A DNA stretch of 64,000 bases from positions 6,014,001 to 6,078,000 of the forward strand of contig OX327686.1 in NCBI GenBank assembly GCA_946807835.1, given 5' to 3'. This DNA is from Ailanthus altissimus. Taxonomy: Eukaryota > Streptophyta > Magnoliopsida > Sapindales > Simaroubaceae. The position numbers were made by a program, and so were the translations under genes. Below the pieces are notes generated by a model, which saw only the letters and a list, made by a program, of their open reading frames with translations, had not been told where the DNA came from and did no database searches. Position 1 is the first letter of the stretch. Each line of letters opens with the position of its first letter. Below are positions 47,546 to 59,074 of the stretch, one piece after another.

Positions 47546-49842
47546 TGTTAGAATTTATGTTTACGTGTTATCTCATCATGTATAAATAGTTAATTATAGT
47601 ATTTATACAATTATTATTTCTAATTAAATCGTTAATATTAATAATTACTAAATTGTAATGTGCTTATTATGTTTCAAACATTGTATGATCTGAAAGAGTC
47701 TAATATGGTCTAAAAGAGTTTAGATCAGTGCTAAGAGTTAGCAACGCTAATAGTTATAAATACTAAAAGTTAATTGTGTTAAGACTTAGCTAGTTGTATG
47801 AGTCAGGAAAATCTAAGGAGTTAGAGTCTTATCTAAAATGGGACAAAGACCTGAGAATATATTAATAATGACGTAGCTGCAAAGAGTTACAAATGGTGCT
47901 AGAAAATGCCATTATGGAAGTATGTTCTCAAACACTATGTTCCTGATCTAATTTTATTGATGCGGGTCTATCGATGAAACTCATTAATATAAATTAGTGT
48001 ATGTCTATATCTGGATGGTCCAGATAGTTAGTTTTAGCAAACCATGAGCTTAGTGGAAGCTCGTATAAAGATACATGTATTTAGTGAGGACTGGATATTG
48101 AACAGAATCACGAGGACCTCCAATAGACATTTCATAAAGCCATTAATGAAAGGTCTTCCAAGTTTAATAGTATTTCTGATCCTTTGACCTTAGCGTCACG
48201 GTGGGCTTGTGAGTGATCCACTATACTTTAGTTCTACACATGTTAGAAACTTTTCATGGTCTGACCGCTAGGTGTCGTTAAGTATGGTCCGATGCTCATG
48301 GAGTCTGTCAGCTCATATGAGTGAGTTGTATATCCTGATACTCCGAGATTGTATTTCAGAAAGTCTTGTGGCTACAAGTGTAAACCTCAGAAAATATATT
48401 CCGAAGGCATAAACTATATCACAAAAGTGTTTGTGGATATTGTTTATGAAAATATAAATCTGGAGATAAGTTCATAGTTGAGCAAATAGAGATTTGACGG
48501 TGATGATCTATATCTCTACTCTTCTAAGATATATATGTTGAATAGATTATACGAATATGTTATAACCTTAACTTGCATGATCTAATGTGCCACTTTGTAA
48601 TATCTGTAACATGTGTGTAGAGCATCGTTCACGAACATATAAAGGAGCTCCATATGAAAAACTGAGGGTGGACCTAGATAGTCTCACAATAAGAAGTGTA
48701 CTCGTTGCGCATTAGGGTAGCGAACTAGATTAAATAATTAGATCCAGTAAATTCTAGCAAAATAGAATAATTGTTTCAAGATCCCTCGAAATGTGTATTT
48801 GTCAAGACTTAATTGTTAAAGACATTACTAAATTAGTTAACAAGATTTGTTAATCAATAGGATGTTGACAAGTGACACAATTTGGTCCATGGATTATTTT
48901 ATCTTGAATTTACCATTTAACCTTACTAGTAAAAACTAGTATAGTAAATTATTTATTCAAAAGTGTTTTAAATAATTAATTTAAGTAAATTTATAAGGTA
49001 CAAGTTGAAACATATTAAATGATAATTGACCATTTATGTTTCAAATAATATATGCAAAAGGTGGGTCATACGTTAAATGGAAAATGATGTTAATAAATGC
49101 TAACATCATAAAATAATGAAATAAAATGTTATCATTTTCAATTATGCAATATGTGTGGCCGGCCATCTCATTGTAATGGAGAAAGCATTATGATTTTAAT
49201 TAAATAATAAAGTGAAGCACTTGAAAGTGGTTGGCAATCAAGTATGTCTACCACTTTAAAAGAAATAATGCAATTATTTCTTTACTCTAATGAATGGCAA
49301 GATTTGGGCAATATGGTTGAATGAATTAACAAACATGAATGTGATTCATTTTTTGGGCTAGAGGCAACCATTCAGCCATGTGATGCAAGGATGAAGGAAA
49401 GAAGGTTTTGGTCTTGTTTTTCAAAGTGTTGGTACAACAAAAGAAAAACGACATCTTCCTCTCTTTTCATAGAAACAAATATTTGTATTCAAAGAGTTTG
49501 AATATATGTTGTTGGAAATTAATCAAAGCTACTATTTTACCTCCATAATCCCACAAAACTGTTATGGACTAGAATTGTTCAAGAATACACTTCAAGGTGA
49601 GCTATTCAATTGGATAGTTGGAGGACTTGAAGATTTTGTAAAGCTACCTTTATTAGGTAAGTGTTCTTTACATGTTATTTTAGCACAATTGTTCATCACA
49701 TATAAATTTTGTATAATAGGTATACTTATGCATATATGTGTTTAATTGTTAAATTGAGTGTATTTTGTTAATATGCTTCCGCTGCGTACAGTAAAGTTTT
49801 GAAATTACATGTACACTCGTATATCACACACTCAACTTAACT
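47546..49842 (+). repeat. 3' LTR of nested copia, full length
   Basis: 2297 bp from TGTTAGAATTT to CTCAACTTAACT. Its middle (about 48000-48760) is the reverse complement of conserved blocks in the LTRs at 8982-11226 and 39580-41900 (for example GGTGGGCTTGTGAGTGATCC), placing all three in one family. Confidence 0.88.
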
Positions 49843-51427
49843 TTTATGACTTAATTCAACTCTCTAGATATCAAATTCTCCTCTGCAATGGTCTTGTATT
49901 GTCTTTACTTCTTTTCTGGTCTAGGGCTAGTAATGTTTTTTGGTTTAGATTTAGTTATATGATCCCTACCTTATATGACTTAATTGTTTTGTTAAATTTT
50001 CTTATTTATGGAGTAGAGATAAATGTTGAAATGTTCGTAGGAGAAGTCAATTTAGAACAAACCGATCAGAACTTAGTTTTGGCGAATTCATTATTAAATT
50101 CAAAAGTCAATCGACCACTCTTTCTAGAGTAGAACATGTAACCTTTCTTTTGTATTGGCTTTGCAAGTATGGCCTGTGCAATCCTTCCTAAAAATTACAA
50201 GAGAATATCTTAAAGTTGCTGTTGCCCTAGCAGACGGCTCAGAATTAATGCTAGGATCCGTCTTTCTCTCCCATTTGTATAGAACCATTTTTAATACCTT
50301 ACTTAACAAAGGTAAGACATCATTTCTTAATGTAAGGGGTTTACTTTGGATCTTGTATTTTTGGGTGTCGACTTAATTTCTAAATTTTTTCAAAGTCACT
50401 TCCTAACCACCCCCAAGTCAACTTTCTTGCTACACTCTTTGGCTTATCCAGTGGCAGTTAGAGCAGGATCGCTTTGAAGACATTTTTTATTTCTTTTTCA
50501 ATACTTCTTCTTTAAATGACCACTATTTTTATCGGCTTAGGCCTTCATTTTTTTGGTCCTGGGTAGACGAGACAGCCCTATCAAAGCTACCCTTCAAGTA
50601 CTCGTGAGGCTAACTTAAATGCCTATTAGCATCAGTTAAGGGTTAGCTGTCTCACAGCTAGGAATCTGTACTATGGGGCTGTTATTGTGTCGGCCAATAA
50701 CAACAAGTGTGGGATGGAGACTTACCACCCTCAATGAGTATGTTGCTAATTTGGATGTGTTCAAACAGTCCCTCATCCCAATTTATTTTCACCTAACAAA
50801 ACATTTAGGCCTAGAGTCGTATTTGAACACGTTTTCTTTGTTAAAGAAACTTCTCAAGTGTCTGCCTAACTTAAGAAATCCCTTCAACTAGTCGACCTCC
50901 TAATCAACCCAAATCGGCTAGACATTTTTAACTTATATTGGGAGCAAATAATCGGTCTTCCTTTCACATTAACTTTAGACAGTGCACTTCTACTACATAA
51001 CTTTACTGCAAAACAGACTAATCTTGATACTAGTGTGCAGGTTGGCTAGCAAAACTCTCGTGGTAAGCTTATACAAGAAATTATTGACTTTGAAAGTTTT
51101 TATGATTTTAAATATAATAGTAATAAGTTAAAAGAAATGAGAAGCCTATGCCACCAAAGAAAAAGAAAGCTCTTTTTGAGACATAGATCAGTCATTGAAC
51201 GCTAAACCCAGTGGGTTTGATCTGGTAGCTCTTGGTTGATAGAAGTGTTCTTTGAATGGCCATTTGTCAATCCCAAACCTTCAATCCCATCGACTAAGTT
51301 CAATGTTATTGGAGATATCCCTAGCACTCGAAAAAAATTTACCAACATTGACAGGCTACTATTTAGATAACTATAATAAACCTATTTTTGATCCTAAGTC
51401 GATCAAGATCATTGGTGATACGAGCCG

Positions 51428-51518
51428 GTAAGGTATTAATAATATTTTCTTTTCCTTAGCGTGTTGGGTTTTTATTTTAATTATTTGTTAACTTATTACA
51501 AATGCTATACCTACTCAG
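51428..51518 (+). other. Predicted PMD intron
   Basis: GTAAGG donor and CTACTCAG acceptor, 91 nt, 70% AT or more. The open reading is poor inside and better after it. Confidence 0.5.
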
Positions 51519-51574
51519 CTCAACATACTTACTGCGGCGAAGATGAATCAGCCCCTCCCAAGAAAATGGTCAAG

Positions 51575-51648
51575 GTATTATTACAAGTTGATTTTCCTTA
51601 CATCTTTTAATACTATAAAGATTGGTAATTAACATTTTCATTTTCCAG
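51575..51648 (+). other. Predicted PMD intron
   Basis: CAAG|GTATTA donor and a T-rich tract with TTTTCCAG acceptor, 74 nt, between two readable coding pieces. Confidence 0.6.
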
Positions 51649-52383
51649 ACAATAGCAAAGAGGCCACAAAGAATTAAGATCGTCCACTCTAAGATAATAA
51701 AAGACAAGGAGTTGTCTGCTTCTCTATAGTATAAGATGTCTACCCCAATACCTACAAAACAATCTCCTCAACCTCTTGTTAAAGTTAAAAATGACACTAA
51801 TGAGGAGATAGAAGTCCCTGGAGAATGTGTTGGGGAATTGGTCAGGGTCTCTTATACTTGACTGGTTAAAGCCATCAAGCCTACCATCAAGTTGCCCTTA
51901 TATCTCAAAGGCGTGACTTCTATTACTGACATCATGTCTCTTCTCCTTTAGGAATTATCTGATGAAAGTGAGGACTAGGAGGTAGACTTTCCTCAAGGAA
52001 GATCGGCTTTTCCTAGTTCAGCCGTTTAGACTCAAGTACAAGAAGTGATCCAAGAATTGAAGGGTCTGAAGTCTTATATGCCTGATCTACTATTGGATGA
52101 TCGCTTAGTGTTAGACGTGAATAAGAAACTAAAGTTTCTATCTGATAATGCCACTGATGACTCTATGTTGATTGGCTTGAAGAATAAGGTTAATGAATTT
52201 GTCGTTGCTTTGACAAGTTTAACCAAACTAAAGCAGTCACCTATTCATACTATTAAAGAGGTCAAAGAGAAGGCTAAGAAAAGAAGAAATTGGATCGCCT
52301 TAAGACTAAGTGGATGTTTGAGGTTTAAGATCTGGCGAGCAAAACAGAAACTCCAAGGAGATGATCGAGGCATTGGAGGCTAA

Positions 52384-52453
52384 GTTAGTGAAGCTTCGAT
52401 CGGCCAAGGTTAAGCGGAGTTAGTGAAGCTTCGATCGGCCAAGGTTGAGCGGA
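52384..52453 (+). repeat. 35-bp tandem duplication in the PMD tail
   Basis: GTTAGTGAAGCTTCGATCGG... occurs at 52384-52418 and 52419-52453 with one difference. Thirty-five is not a multiple of three, so it adds a frameshift. Confidence 0.93.
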
Positions 52454-52869
52454 CTCAGAGGTCCTAAACCTTGGGTTAGCTTATCTTGGACAATCGTCCA
52501 ATGAAGACAGCCTTGAGGAAATCCTTAAAATTGAATAACGAAAAAGTTCCCAATGGTAAGAGGGAAGTAAAATTCGTTAATTCCTTAGTGGTTGATTTCT
52601 TTTCCTATCTTAACCATTTGTAAACTAAACTAGCTTAAATAACCTTTTACATTTTCTATTGTTAAATGAAATATAAAATTTTTGTTATCTTTGTTATTTT
52701 TATCATATAAATTAGCTTTGTTAGTAATTTGCATTAATTATCCGATCAGCATATATATATTTGAAGGTTTCACTGAAAAATAATTGGCTTTTATATTGTA
52801 GAATACTAATAAACAGAATTATAATAAACTTTTAACTAATTCATAACTGATTAAATAGAGTAATTGATA

Positions 52870-53420
52870 CGATAGAGTGCGTTTGCGCTTAACTAGTATA
52901 GTATCAATTAAGCACTGCAGCGCTCAGGCCTGCATTCTAGACGACCTTGCCTATATATGATATTCTCTTTAATAAACTTAATCATCGACTGTTAAGTAAC
53001 CATCTTTAATGGGATGACTTTCACCCATTGGTAAAATAGTCTGTTGCCATTAAAATGAACTCATATTATTTTGAATATGGTAGGTAGACTTTCTTAATTA
53101 TATCTATCGCCAAGGCTCTGAACAGTCATAACCTTATAACTGTATGCATTTCTTCTACTGGAATGATCTGAATTGAGTCGTGTTTTGGCATTTTTCACAG
53201 TCTTTGGCATAGTTATAGCAGTCTCGTTCCATGGTCAGCCAATAAAATTTGTTCTTCAAAAGTGCTCTCTTCATTGATCACCCACGTAGATAAGCCTCAG
53301 TTAACCCTTTATGCGATGCATCTTCTTACTCATTGATTGGCATCATCATCAGGATTTTTTATGTATTTAATTAATTCATCCCTCCAGTCAGTGTTTAGAT
53401 CGATCTACGAGATTGACTAC
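52870..53420 (-). pseudogene. Tat-like integrase, truncated
   Basis: The minus strand reads FYWLTMERDCYNYAKDCEKC (the HHCC region, near 53190-53260), PWAIDIIKKVYLP-like, and FILMATDYFTN (the start of the catalytic core, near 53030-53070). The rest of the core and the C-terminal part are missing before the PMD gene tail at about 52640. Stops interrupt it. Confidence 0.75.
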
Positions 53421-53429
53421 TACTTTTCC

Positions 53430-54420
53430 TTTAGGAATTCATTATTAAGTAGGCATAAATGAGGTCGATGAATCAGAGGGATTTCTTTTATTTCCTTCTT
53501 GAAACTCGATGCCCCATAAGCTAAATCATTGGCTTCTGAGTTATTCATCCTTATAGAATATTCAACCTTGGTATAATAGAACCCTTAAAGGAGATGCCGA
53601 GCTTTATTACAATATGGAATTAATGGGTCGACTTCACAATTATATTATCTTATGACTTGTTTAATTATGAGAAATGAATTGCCTCTGACTTCAATATCTT
53701 TTATCCCCATTTCTATGAGTATTTCGAGGCCAATAATGAGAGCTTCATATTTATCTTGATTATTAGTGCATGTGAAATCTAACATAAAAGACATTCTTGT
53801 CTTTAGGCCGTATGAAGAGACAAGACTACACTGGTTCTTGCTGCTTGAACTACTTTTGACCCATCAAACCATAATTGTCAATTCTTGTTATCGATATAGC
53901 CAATTTCTAAATCAGCATTCATTAAGTGTGGTGAAGGGTAATCTGCAAGAAAATCAATTAAGGCTTGACTTTTGACTACTTTTTAAGGAATATATTTTAG
54001 GTTGAAATCTGATAGTCCATTCGCCCATTTTCCTAACCGATTTCTCAAGAACGGCTTTGAAAAGAGATACTTGATGAAATCGGTTTGACTTACTACATGC
54101 ACCACAATAGGTAAAAGATAGTACCTAAGTTTTGTACATGAAAAGTAAAGAGTTAAACACAATATTTCAATTACTATATATCTAGTTTCAACATCATTCA
54201 AGACTCGACTTAGATAGTAGATGGCTTTTTCCACCATTTGATGTTCTTGTGCTAACATACTACCAATCAACTCTTCAAATGCTGAGATGTAGAGTATTAA
54301 TGATAGACCAATTTTGGGCAGTACCATAACTGGTAGACTTGTGAGATATCTCTTGATTTCATTAAATACTTGTTGATGGTGTGCCATCCGTTTAAAGTCT
54401 TCTCCATTTTTTAATTTTAG
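53430..54420 (-). pseudogene. Tat-like RNase H and connection
   Basis: The open stretch 53983-54387 reads HHQQVFNEIKRYLTSLPVMV, LSLILYISAFEELIGSMLAQ, KAIYYLSRVLNDVETRYIVI, LSDFNLKYIP, the standard gypsy RT-RNase H connection and first RNase H. Downstream (53450-53830) traces of a second RNase H (LWFDGSK-like, then NSEANDLAYGASSFK) are seen, as in the Tat group, which carries an extra archaeal-type RNase H. Confidence 0.75.
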
Positions 54421-55760
54421 TAGGGGTAATTAAGAATAAAGCTAATCGGTTGAGTTTAAAATAAATCGCCTTAAAAAATTTATTTTGTCAATCAGATATT
54501 ATAGTTCTTTCTTACTTCCTAGTGCAAGTGCTTCTATTACAACTTTGGCTTTATTTTAGTCTACTTCCATACCTCATTAGTGTACCAAATTCCAAGAAAA
54601 TTGTCTGTCGACACCTCAAAAGTGCATTTTAAGGGATTTATTTTTAATTGGTGGAGCCTCATTCTATGAAACATAGTTCTTAAGTCGGTTAACTACTGTT
54701 TATTAGAGTTTGATTTGATAACGACATTGTCGATATTAACTTCCATAAATCAGCTTATCATATAGTGAAATATGGCATTCATCGCTCTTTAGTAAGTTAC
54801 TCTGGCATTCTTTAAACCAAACAACATTATTATTTATTCATATGTACCAATGACCCCTGAGGATCTGAATGTCGTTTTACTAACATCCATATTTTTTACG
54901 AATATCTAGTTATACCTAGAGTGACCATCAAGAAAACTCATGATTCTATGACATGCAACCAAGTCGACCAATATATCAACTATGGATAGGATATTCATCC
55001 TTATGGGTCACTATGTTAAAATTTCTGAAGTTTATGTAAAGTCAAATTTTGTCGTTCTTTTTTTATAACTGAGACTACATTCAATGACCACTCTACATAG
55101 TTGACCATGTTGGTCAACTCGGTTGAGACTACAACTTAGCCATAGGCATGGGATATTCATCCTTAGGGGGTCGCCGTGTTGAGATTTCTAAAGTCTATGC
55201 AAAGTCAAAGTTTGCCATTCTTTTTTATAAATAAGACTACATTCGACCAGTATATGAATTATGGTCATAGGATATTCATCTTTAAGGGTCACTATATTGA
55301 GATTTTTAAAGTTTATGCAAAGGTAGAGTTTGTCGTTCTTTTTAATAATTGAGATTACGTTCGATAGCCACACTATATAGTTGCCTGGTCTGATAAAACT
55401 AGCTTGAAAAAGTCTTTTAATCTATTCTGCTATCTTTTTTTCGACTTCTTTAAACATTCTTCACATATGTTGCTTGTAAGGTTGAAATCCATCTTTGATT
55501 GGAATGCTGTATTTGACTAAGTCTTGAATTAGCCCAGGCATTTCTATATAGTCCCATGAGAAGCAGTCTTTATATTCCCTCAAGATCACCATTAATTTTG
55601 TCTCAAATGCCAGATCCAAGTATTTGCTTATAAAAATCGGCCTTTGGCTTTGTTCAGTATCCATCTTGATCTCCTTGAGTCGACTTTGAACTCGAGGGTT
55701 ATGATTATCCAATTTGGCTGGGGCTAGCTTAACTTCTTTCATTTCATTGCTAACTTGTAG
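54420..55760 (-). pseudogene. Tat-like reverse transcriptase, broken
   Basis: Pieces: KYLDLAFETKLMVILREYKD and CFSWDYIEMPGL (55742-55461), then WLSNVISIIKKNDKLYLCIN and FKNLNIVTLKDEYPM (55373-55188). Parts of the second (for example KTQLYIDFRNL-like stretches at 55020-55100) are repeated two or three times between 54990 and 55370 on slightly different frames, which points to local tandem duplication. The later palm is seen near 54700-54860 only as fragments. Confidence 0.78.
54985..55375 (-). repeat. Local triplication within the RT gene
   Basis: The phrase GGATATTCATC-CTTA then GGGTC and (T/G)TGTT/ATTGAGATTT, AAGT-TATGCAAAG occurs near 54990-55040, 55148-55205 and 55268-55325, with TCGTTCTTTTT-ATAA-TGAGACTACATTC following in each. 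The copies are imperfect, spaced about 120-160 bp. Confidence 0.75.
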
Positions 55761-56242
55761 GTCTTGTTTATCATCTTCTTATATATATTTGGTCGATGCT
55801 ATCATACAGGTTCCTGATCTATTTATCTGAAAAATAAACTAAGGGTCAGCCTGTTTTAAGTGTTGTTAGTCGAGCTAGCTCTTCTTTCAAGACTTAGTAT
55901 GTTTCGTTTATAGCTGGTTTAGTTGTGTCCCTTATATATTGACCAGTATTATCTCTCTTGAGGATTGTTATTGTGAGAGAATAGTCGTAGAAAGAACCCA
56001 ACACCACTTGTTCATCTCTTTTAAATGGCTTAGGATTGACATGAATTATATCCATAGACCTGCTATGTTGCCATCTAAAAATAATTTGATGTATGCTTGA
56101 TGACAGAGTTTTGTTAGAATAGATCTAATCTCTTCCCACCAAGACGTTGTAGTTGCTTAATATATTGACTACATAAAAGGATTCTTCTCATTCTTAATGA
56201 CCAATGTTGACCTTAAGTGACGTAACTCCATCAGCTAGGGTT

Positions 56243-56506
56243 TCACACCAAAAAAAAATCAATTATAATTTCCTCTAATGGCTTTAGGTTAGCTTTGAAA
56301 ATCCCAAGCTTCCTCAACATCTGTAGAGGCAAGGTATTAACACCTAACCCATTATTAATAAGGATCATTTTACAAGGAACCCTATTGAGTTCAGCCATAA
56401 CATAGAGTTGTGGAATATGCTGGGTCATCTGGTTAATTGGATGAGAGAGAGTTAATAATGATAAATCTTCACTTCTTTGGCTAGTGGAATTATATATCTC
56501 GACCAC
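56243..56506 (-). pseudogene. Tat-like aspartic protease
   Basis: IPQLYVMAELNRVPCKMILI then NNGLGVNTLPLQMLRKLGIF. In Tat-type proteases the active site is D-N/S-G; here it reads INNG, the catalytic aspartate replaced. The frame ends at a stop near 56243 while the family continues with a long C-terminal part, traces of which lie at 55900-56230. Confidence 0.78.
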
Positions 56507-57728
56507 ATCCTTATCTAAAGTTGAAACCTAATCAAATTTAAGTAAGGATTCTGGCAAACAAAATGACTATATTAACAGTTCGCTTTTGTAGTCTCCTCTT
56601 AATTGGTTGCCCCTTGAATGGCTTGATCCCTTTTGACATATACCTAGAACTTCTTTGATGATCGACTATCTTTAGAGGTTGGCTTTGTGGATGGCTGTCA
56701 TTCTGATGCCCTTTTCCCATAGAGCATTTTGTTGAGGCTATCGATCTTGGCTAAGTTTTCTTCGATCATCTAGCTTTCGCCTTAGTGTTGGACAATTTGC
56801 TCATATCATCTTAGTTGATCGCACCTTTGTATTCGCCTTTTCTGAGCCTTAGTCGGCCTTCAAATTAAATAACTCTGTTCTCCTAACCGATCGAACACAC
56901 TCCGCCTTGGAACATTATGGTTCCACTTGTCGACGCTATGAGCCCTATGCTTAAAAGTCCTTGGGGGATGTTGCAAGATTGTCTTCTTATCTAATGTTGC
57001 CAATTCACCCGTGACTATTTTAAAAGTTATTCAGCATTGAGGGCAGACCAAACAAGCTTTTTTAGTGGCAAACTAGTCACATGGAGCTGTCTCTATTGTG
57101 ACAATTTTCTCCTTTCATGAAGCTTCTATAACAAAACTCACCCACTTGAATTTTTATCCTCGGTTTATCAGGAGTCCACATTTGAGGGAGGACCCTTCCC
57201 TCAAAATTTTTCTTTTTACTAATGGTATAACAATATTTATACCAACTGTGGGGAAAGGATCGGTTTCAATAATAAGGGCTTTCCCTTTTGAATTAAAGAG
57301 ATGTTAACCTTTTGTGGTCAGCTGTTGAATCTTTTTATTAAACACAATATAATTTTTTATATTGCGTTACCGTGAATTTTGCCACTTACAGTAGTCTTTG
57401 TTGGCCCGTTGATTAAGTAGCAATATAGCGTGTCATTCAGAAAGCTTGATCTGTTTATCTTTGAAAACCCAATCAAATATCTCATCAGCTTTCTTTAGGT
57501 CAAATAAGTACTCCTTGACAATTTGAGTATTCTTTTCGAACTTTTTCTTTTCTTTGTTTGAAGTCAGCTTCTTAAGAACTGTGCACTCGTATAGACCCCT
57601 TTCACTATCTCAGCTAAGCAGACCACTTCTTTTGAATCTGAGTCATCAGAATCGCCTTCTAACTTGACCTATATAACTGTCTCATCCAGTTGGCTCTTGT
57701 AATAGGCAAATTTAAAGAATACCATCTT

Positions 57729-58291
57729 TTAGTCTTTTTCCATTAGGAGACGCTTATAGATGGTTGCCCTTATGGTTAGTTCATACAAATTTCTAAATTG
57801 ATGTCCTTCAAAATGTTCCCTTATGGCAAAGGACATCCCTCTTACAACCATGGAAAAATAATCGGCTTCAGTGATTTGAATTTGACTCCATGATCTAAGC
57901 TTCCAATATTGGATTATGTACTTAGAGACTAATTCTCCTGGCATTTGTATGACTCGAGCAAGGTCAGCCAAGATGACTTATGGTGGTGGGAAATAAAATT
58001 CAAAATGGAATTTATCTTCCTTTTGTTCCCAACTGGCGATCGACTCTAGCATTAAGTTAGTGTACCAGGTGAAAATAGTTTTCATTAAGGAGTTTCCAAA
58101 TAGTCTCAACTTCTAAAATAGAGATGAGTTGGCTTTACCATATTACACTGTGAACTTGAAATGTGCTCAAATGTTGTTATAGTCTTCTCTCCTGAAAACA
58201 AAAATAATTTGTGAAACTTGTATCCCTTTAAAAAAGGGAAAAGTGAATCGATACTGTAGGAGTAAGGCTTTTTATATGATGAGTAAGCCAT
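57729..58291 (-). pseudogene. Tat-like gag
   Basis: Two readable pieces: 58291-58106 (PYSYSIDSLFPFLKGYKFHK, LFLFSGEKTITTFEHI) and 57971-57729 (MADLARVIQMPGELVSKYII, VRGMSFAIREHFEGHQFRNL, YELTIRATIYKRLL). Both match the Tat/Ogre gag domain (GEK-STxEHI...FEGQxFxDLxEL). The part between them is frame-shifted. Upstream to about 59000 there is likely leader or gag N-terminus without a clear motif. The capsid it encoded would package the element RNA. Confidence 0.82.
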
Positions 58292-59044
58292 CAGCTTAAG
58301 GTTGACTCACATGTTGTATAATGCTTTAGCCACCATGTTTTTATCAATTTCGTTAATGCAATTACTGGCTAGTCTTTGTGGCTTTATACAACCAAACTGT
58401 ATTGGCCTATGTGAGCTGGTTGGTATAAACTCCCCAAGTTGATCATATTTTTAGCCGAACCATAGCTAAAAATCTGTCTAGGTTGGCCTTGTTGGACTTG
58501 TGAGTTTGTGGATTCAACATTCTCAGGTCACTATAGAATATTAACCAAACCATATGGTAGATCATCTTTACCATGATTTTGTCATCTTTTAGGCTCTTGG
58601 AGTTTAGGGTTAGATTAGCTTTAAAGAAGAGCTTTGAGCTCGATTTGGTTTTGTCTCATAGATTCTAGATTATTCAAAATACTTCTGTTGATATTGTGAT
58701 TATCTTTTATCAGTAGTCAAAAGACTGCAACCATCTGATTTGTGAGCATTGTATCAAGCTATTAATTCTCCAAAGAGATTTAAGAGACCAATCTTTGAAT
58801 ATCGGCCATGGAGGGAGAGAATCTCTCTGGATCTCTTCTAATTGTCAATTCATAAGATCTTCTTCAACATTGGCTGGACTTACTTCTTCAAATGCAGAAT
58901 TTAATAGGTTTCTGACAGGAGATGGGGCATGGACGATTCCTCTCCTTTCTTACCCATGCCTAGATGGTTCAGCGGTGTTCTTTCCAGTATCGATCTTGGG
59001 ATTTTTTGTCATCAATCTAGTTGTTATTGACATACAAAAATGAA

Positions 59045-59070
59045 AATCCCACTGGGCATGTCAAAAAAAA
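59045..59070 (-). promoter_or_regulatory. Candidate primer-site region of the Tat-like element
   Basis: The minus strand reads TTTGACATGCCCAGTGGGAT. Tat-lineage elements commonly carry TTTGGCACGCCCAGTGGGAC-like bases right after the 5' LTR. The match suggests the LTR inner end near 59070. Confidence 0.5.
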
Positions 59071-59074
59071 TGTT

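Larger units (their letters stand above)
42495..49842 (+). mobile_element. Ty1/copia element (family A) inserted in the PMD gene
   Basis: Plus-strand element with 5-bp duplications TTTAT at 42490-42494 and 49843-49847. It has a 5' LTR (42495-43098), a Met-tRNA primer site (43101-43112), remnants of gag, integrase, RT and RNase H, and a 3' LTR (47546-49842). Both outer dinucleotides are mutated (TA...CT for TG...CA). The 5' LTR lacks about 1.7 kb that the 3' LTR has. Frames are heavily broken: no long ORF remains and the RT catalytic box is not recognisable. Confidence 0.9.
49848..52640 (+). pseudogene. Plant mobile domain (PMD) gene, 3' part
   Basis: The frame resumes after the copia element with DLIQLSRYQILLCNGLVLSL, then LLFWSRASNVFWF and MIPTLYDLIVLL, the PMD signature (large hydrophobic fold, W-x-F/T, P-T-L-x-D). 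Later pieces: EHVTFLLYWLCKYGLC, REYLKVAVALADGSELMLGS, FLSHLYRTIFNTLLNKGK, SLNDHYFYRLRPSF. Likely GT-AG introns are 51428-51518 and 51575-51648. After the second comes KRPQRIKIVHSKIIKDKEL and a charged, probably coiled-coil tail (open 52045-52383). Stops near 50132, 50196, 50375 and others disable it. It lies antisense to the gypsy pol genes, whose integrase ends about 230 bp away. Confidence 0.75.

Noticed and set aside
49506..49745. 79-codon plus-strand frame
   Set aside because: It lies within the 3' LTR of the nested copia element, with a matching non-coding copy near 42740-42980.
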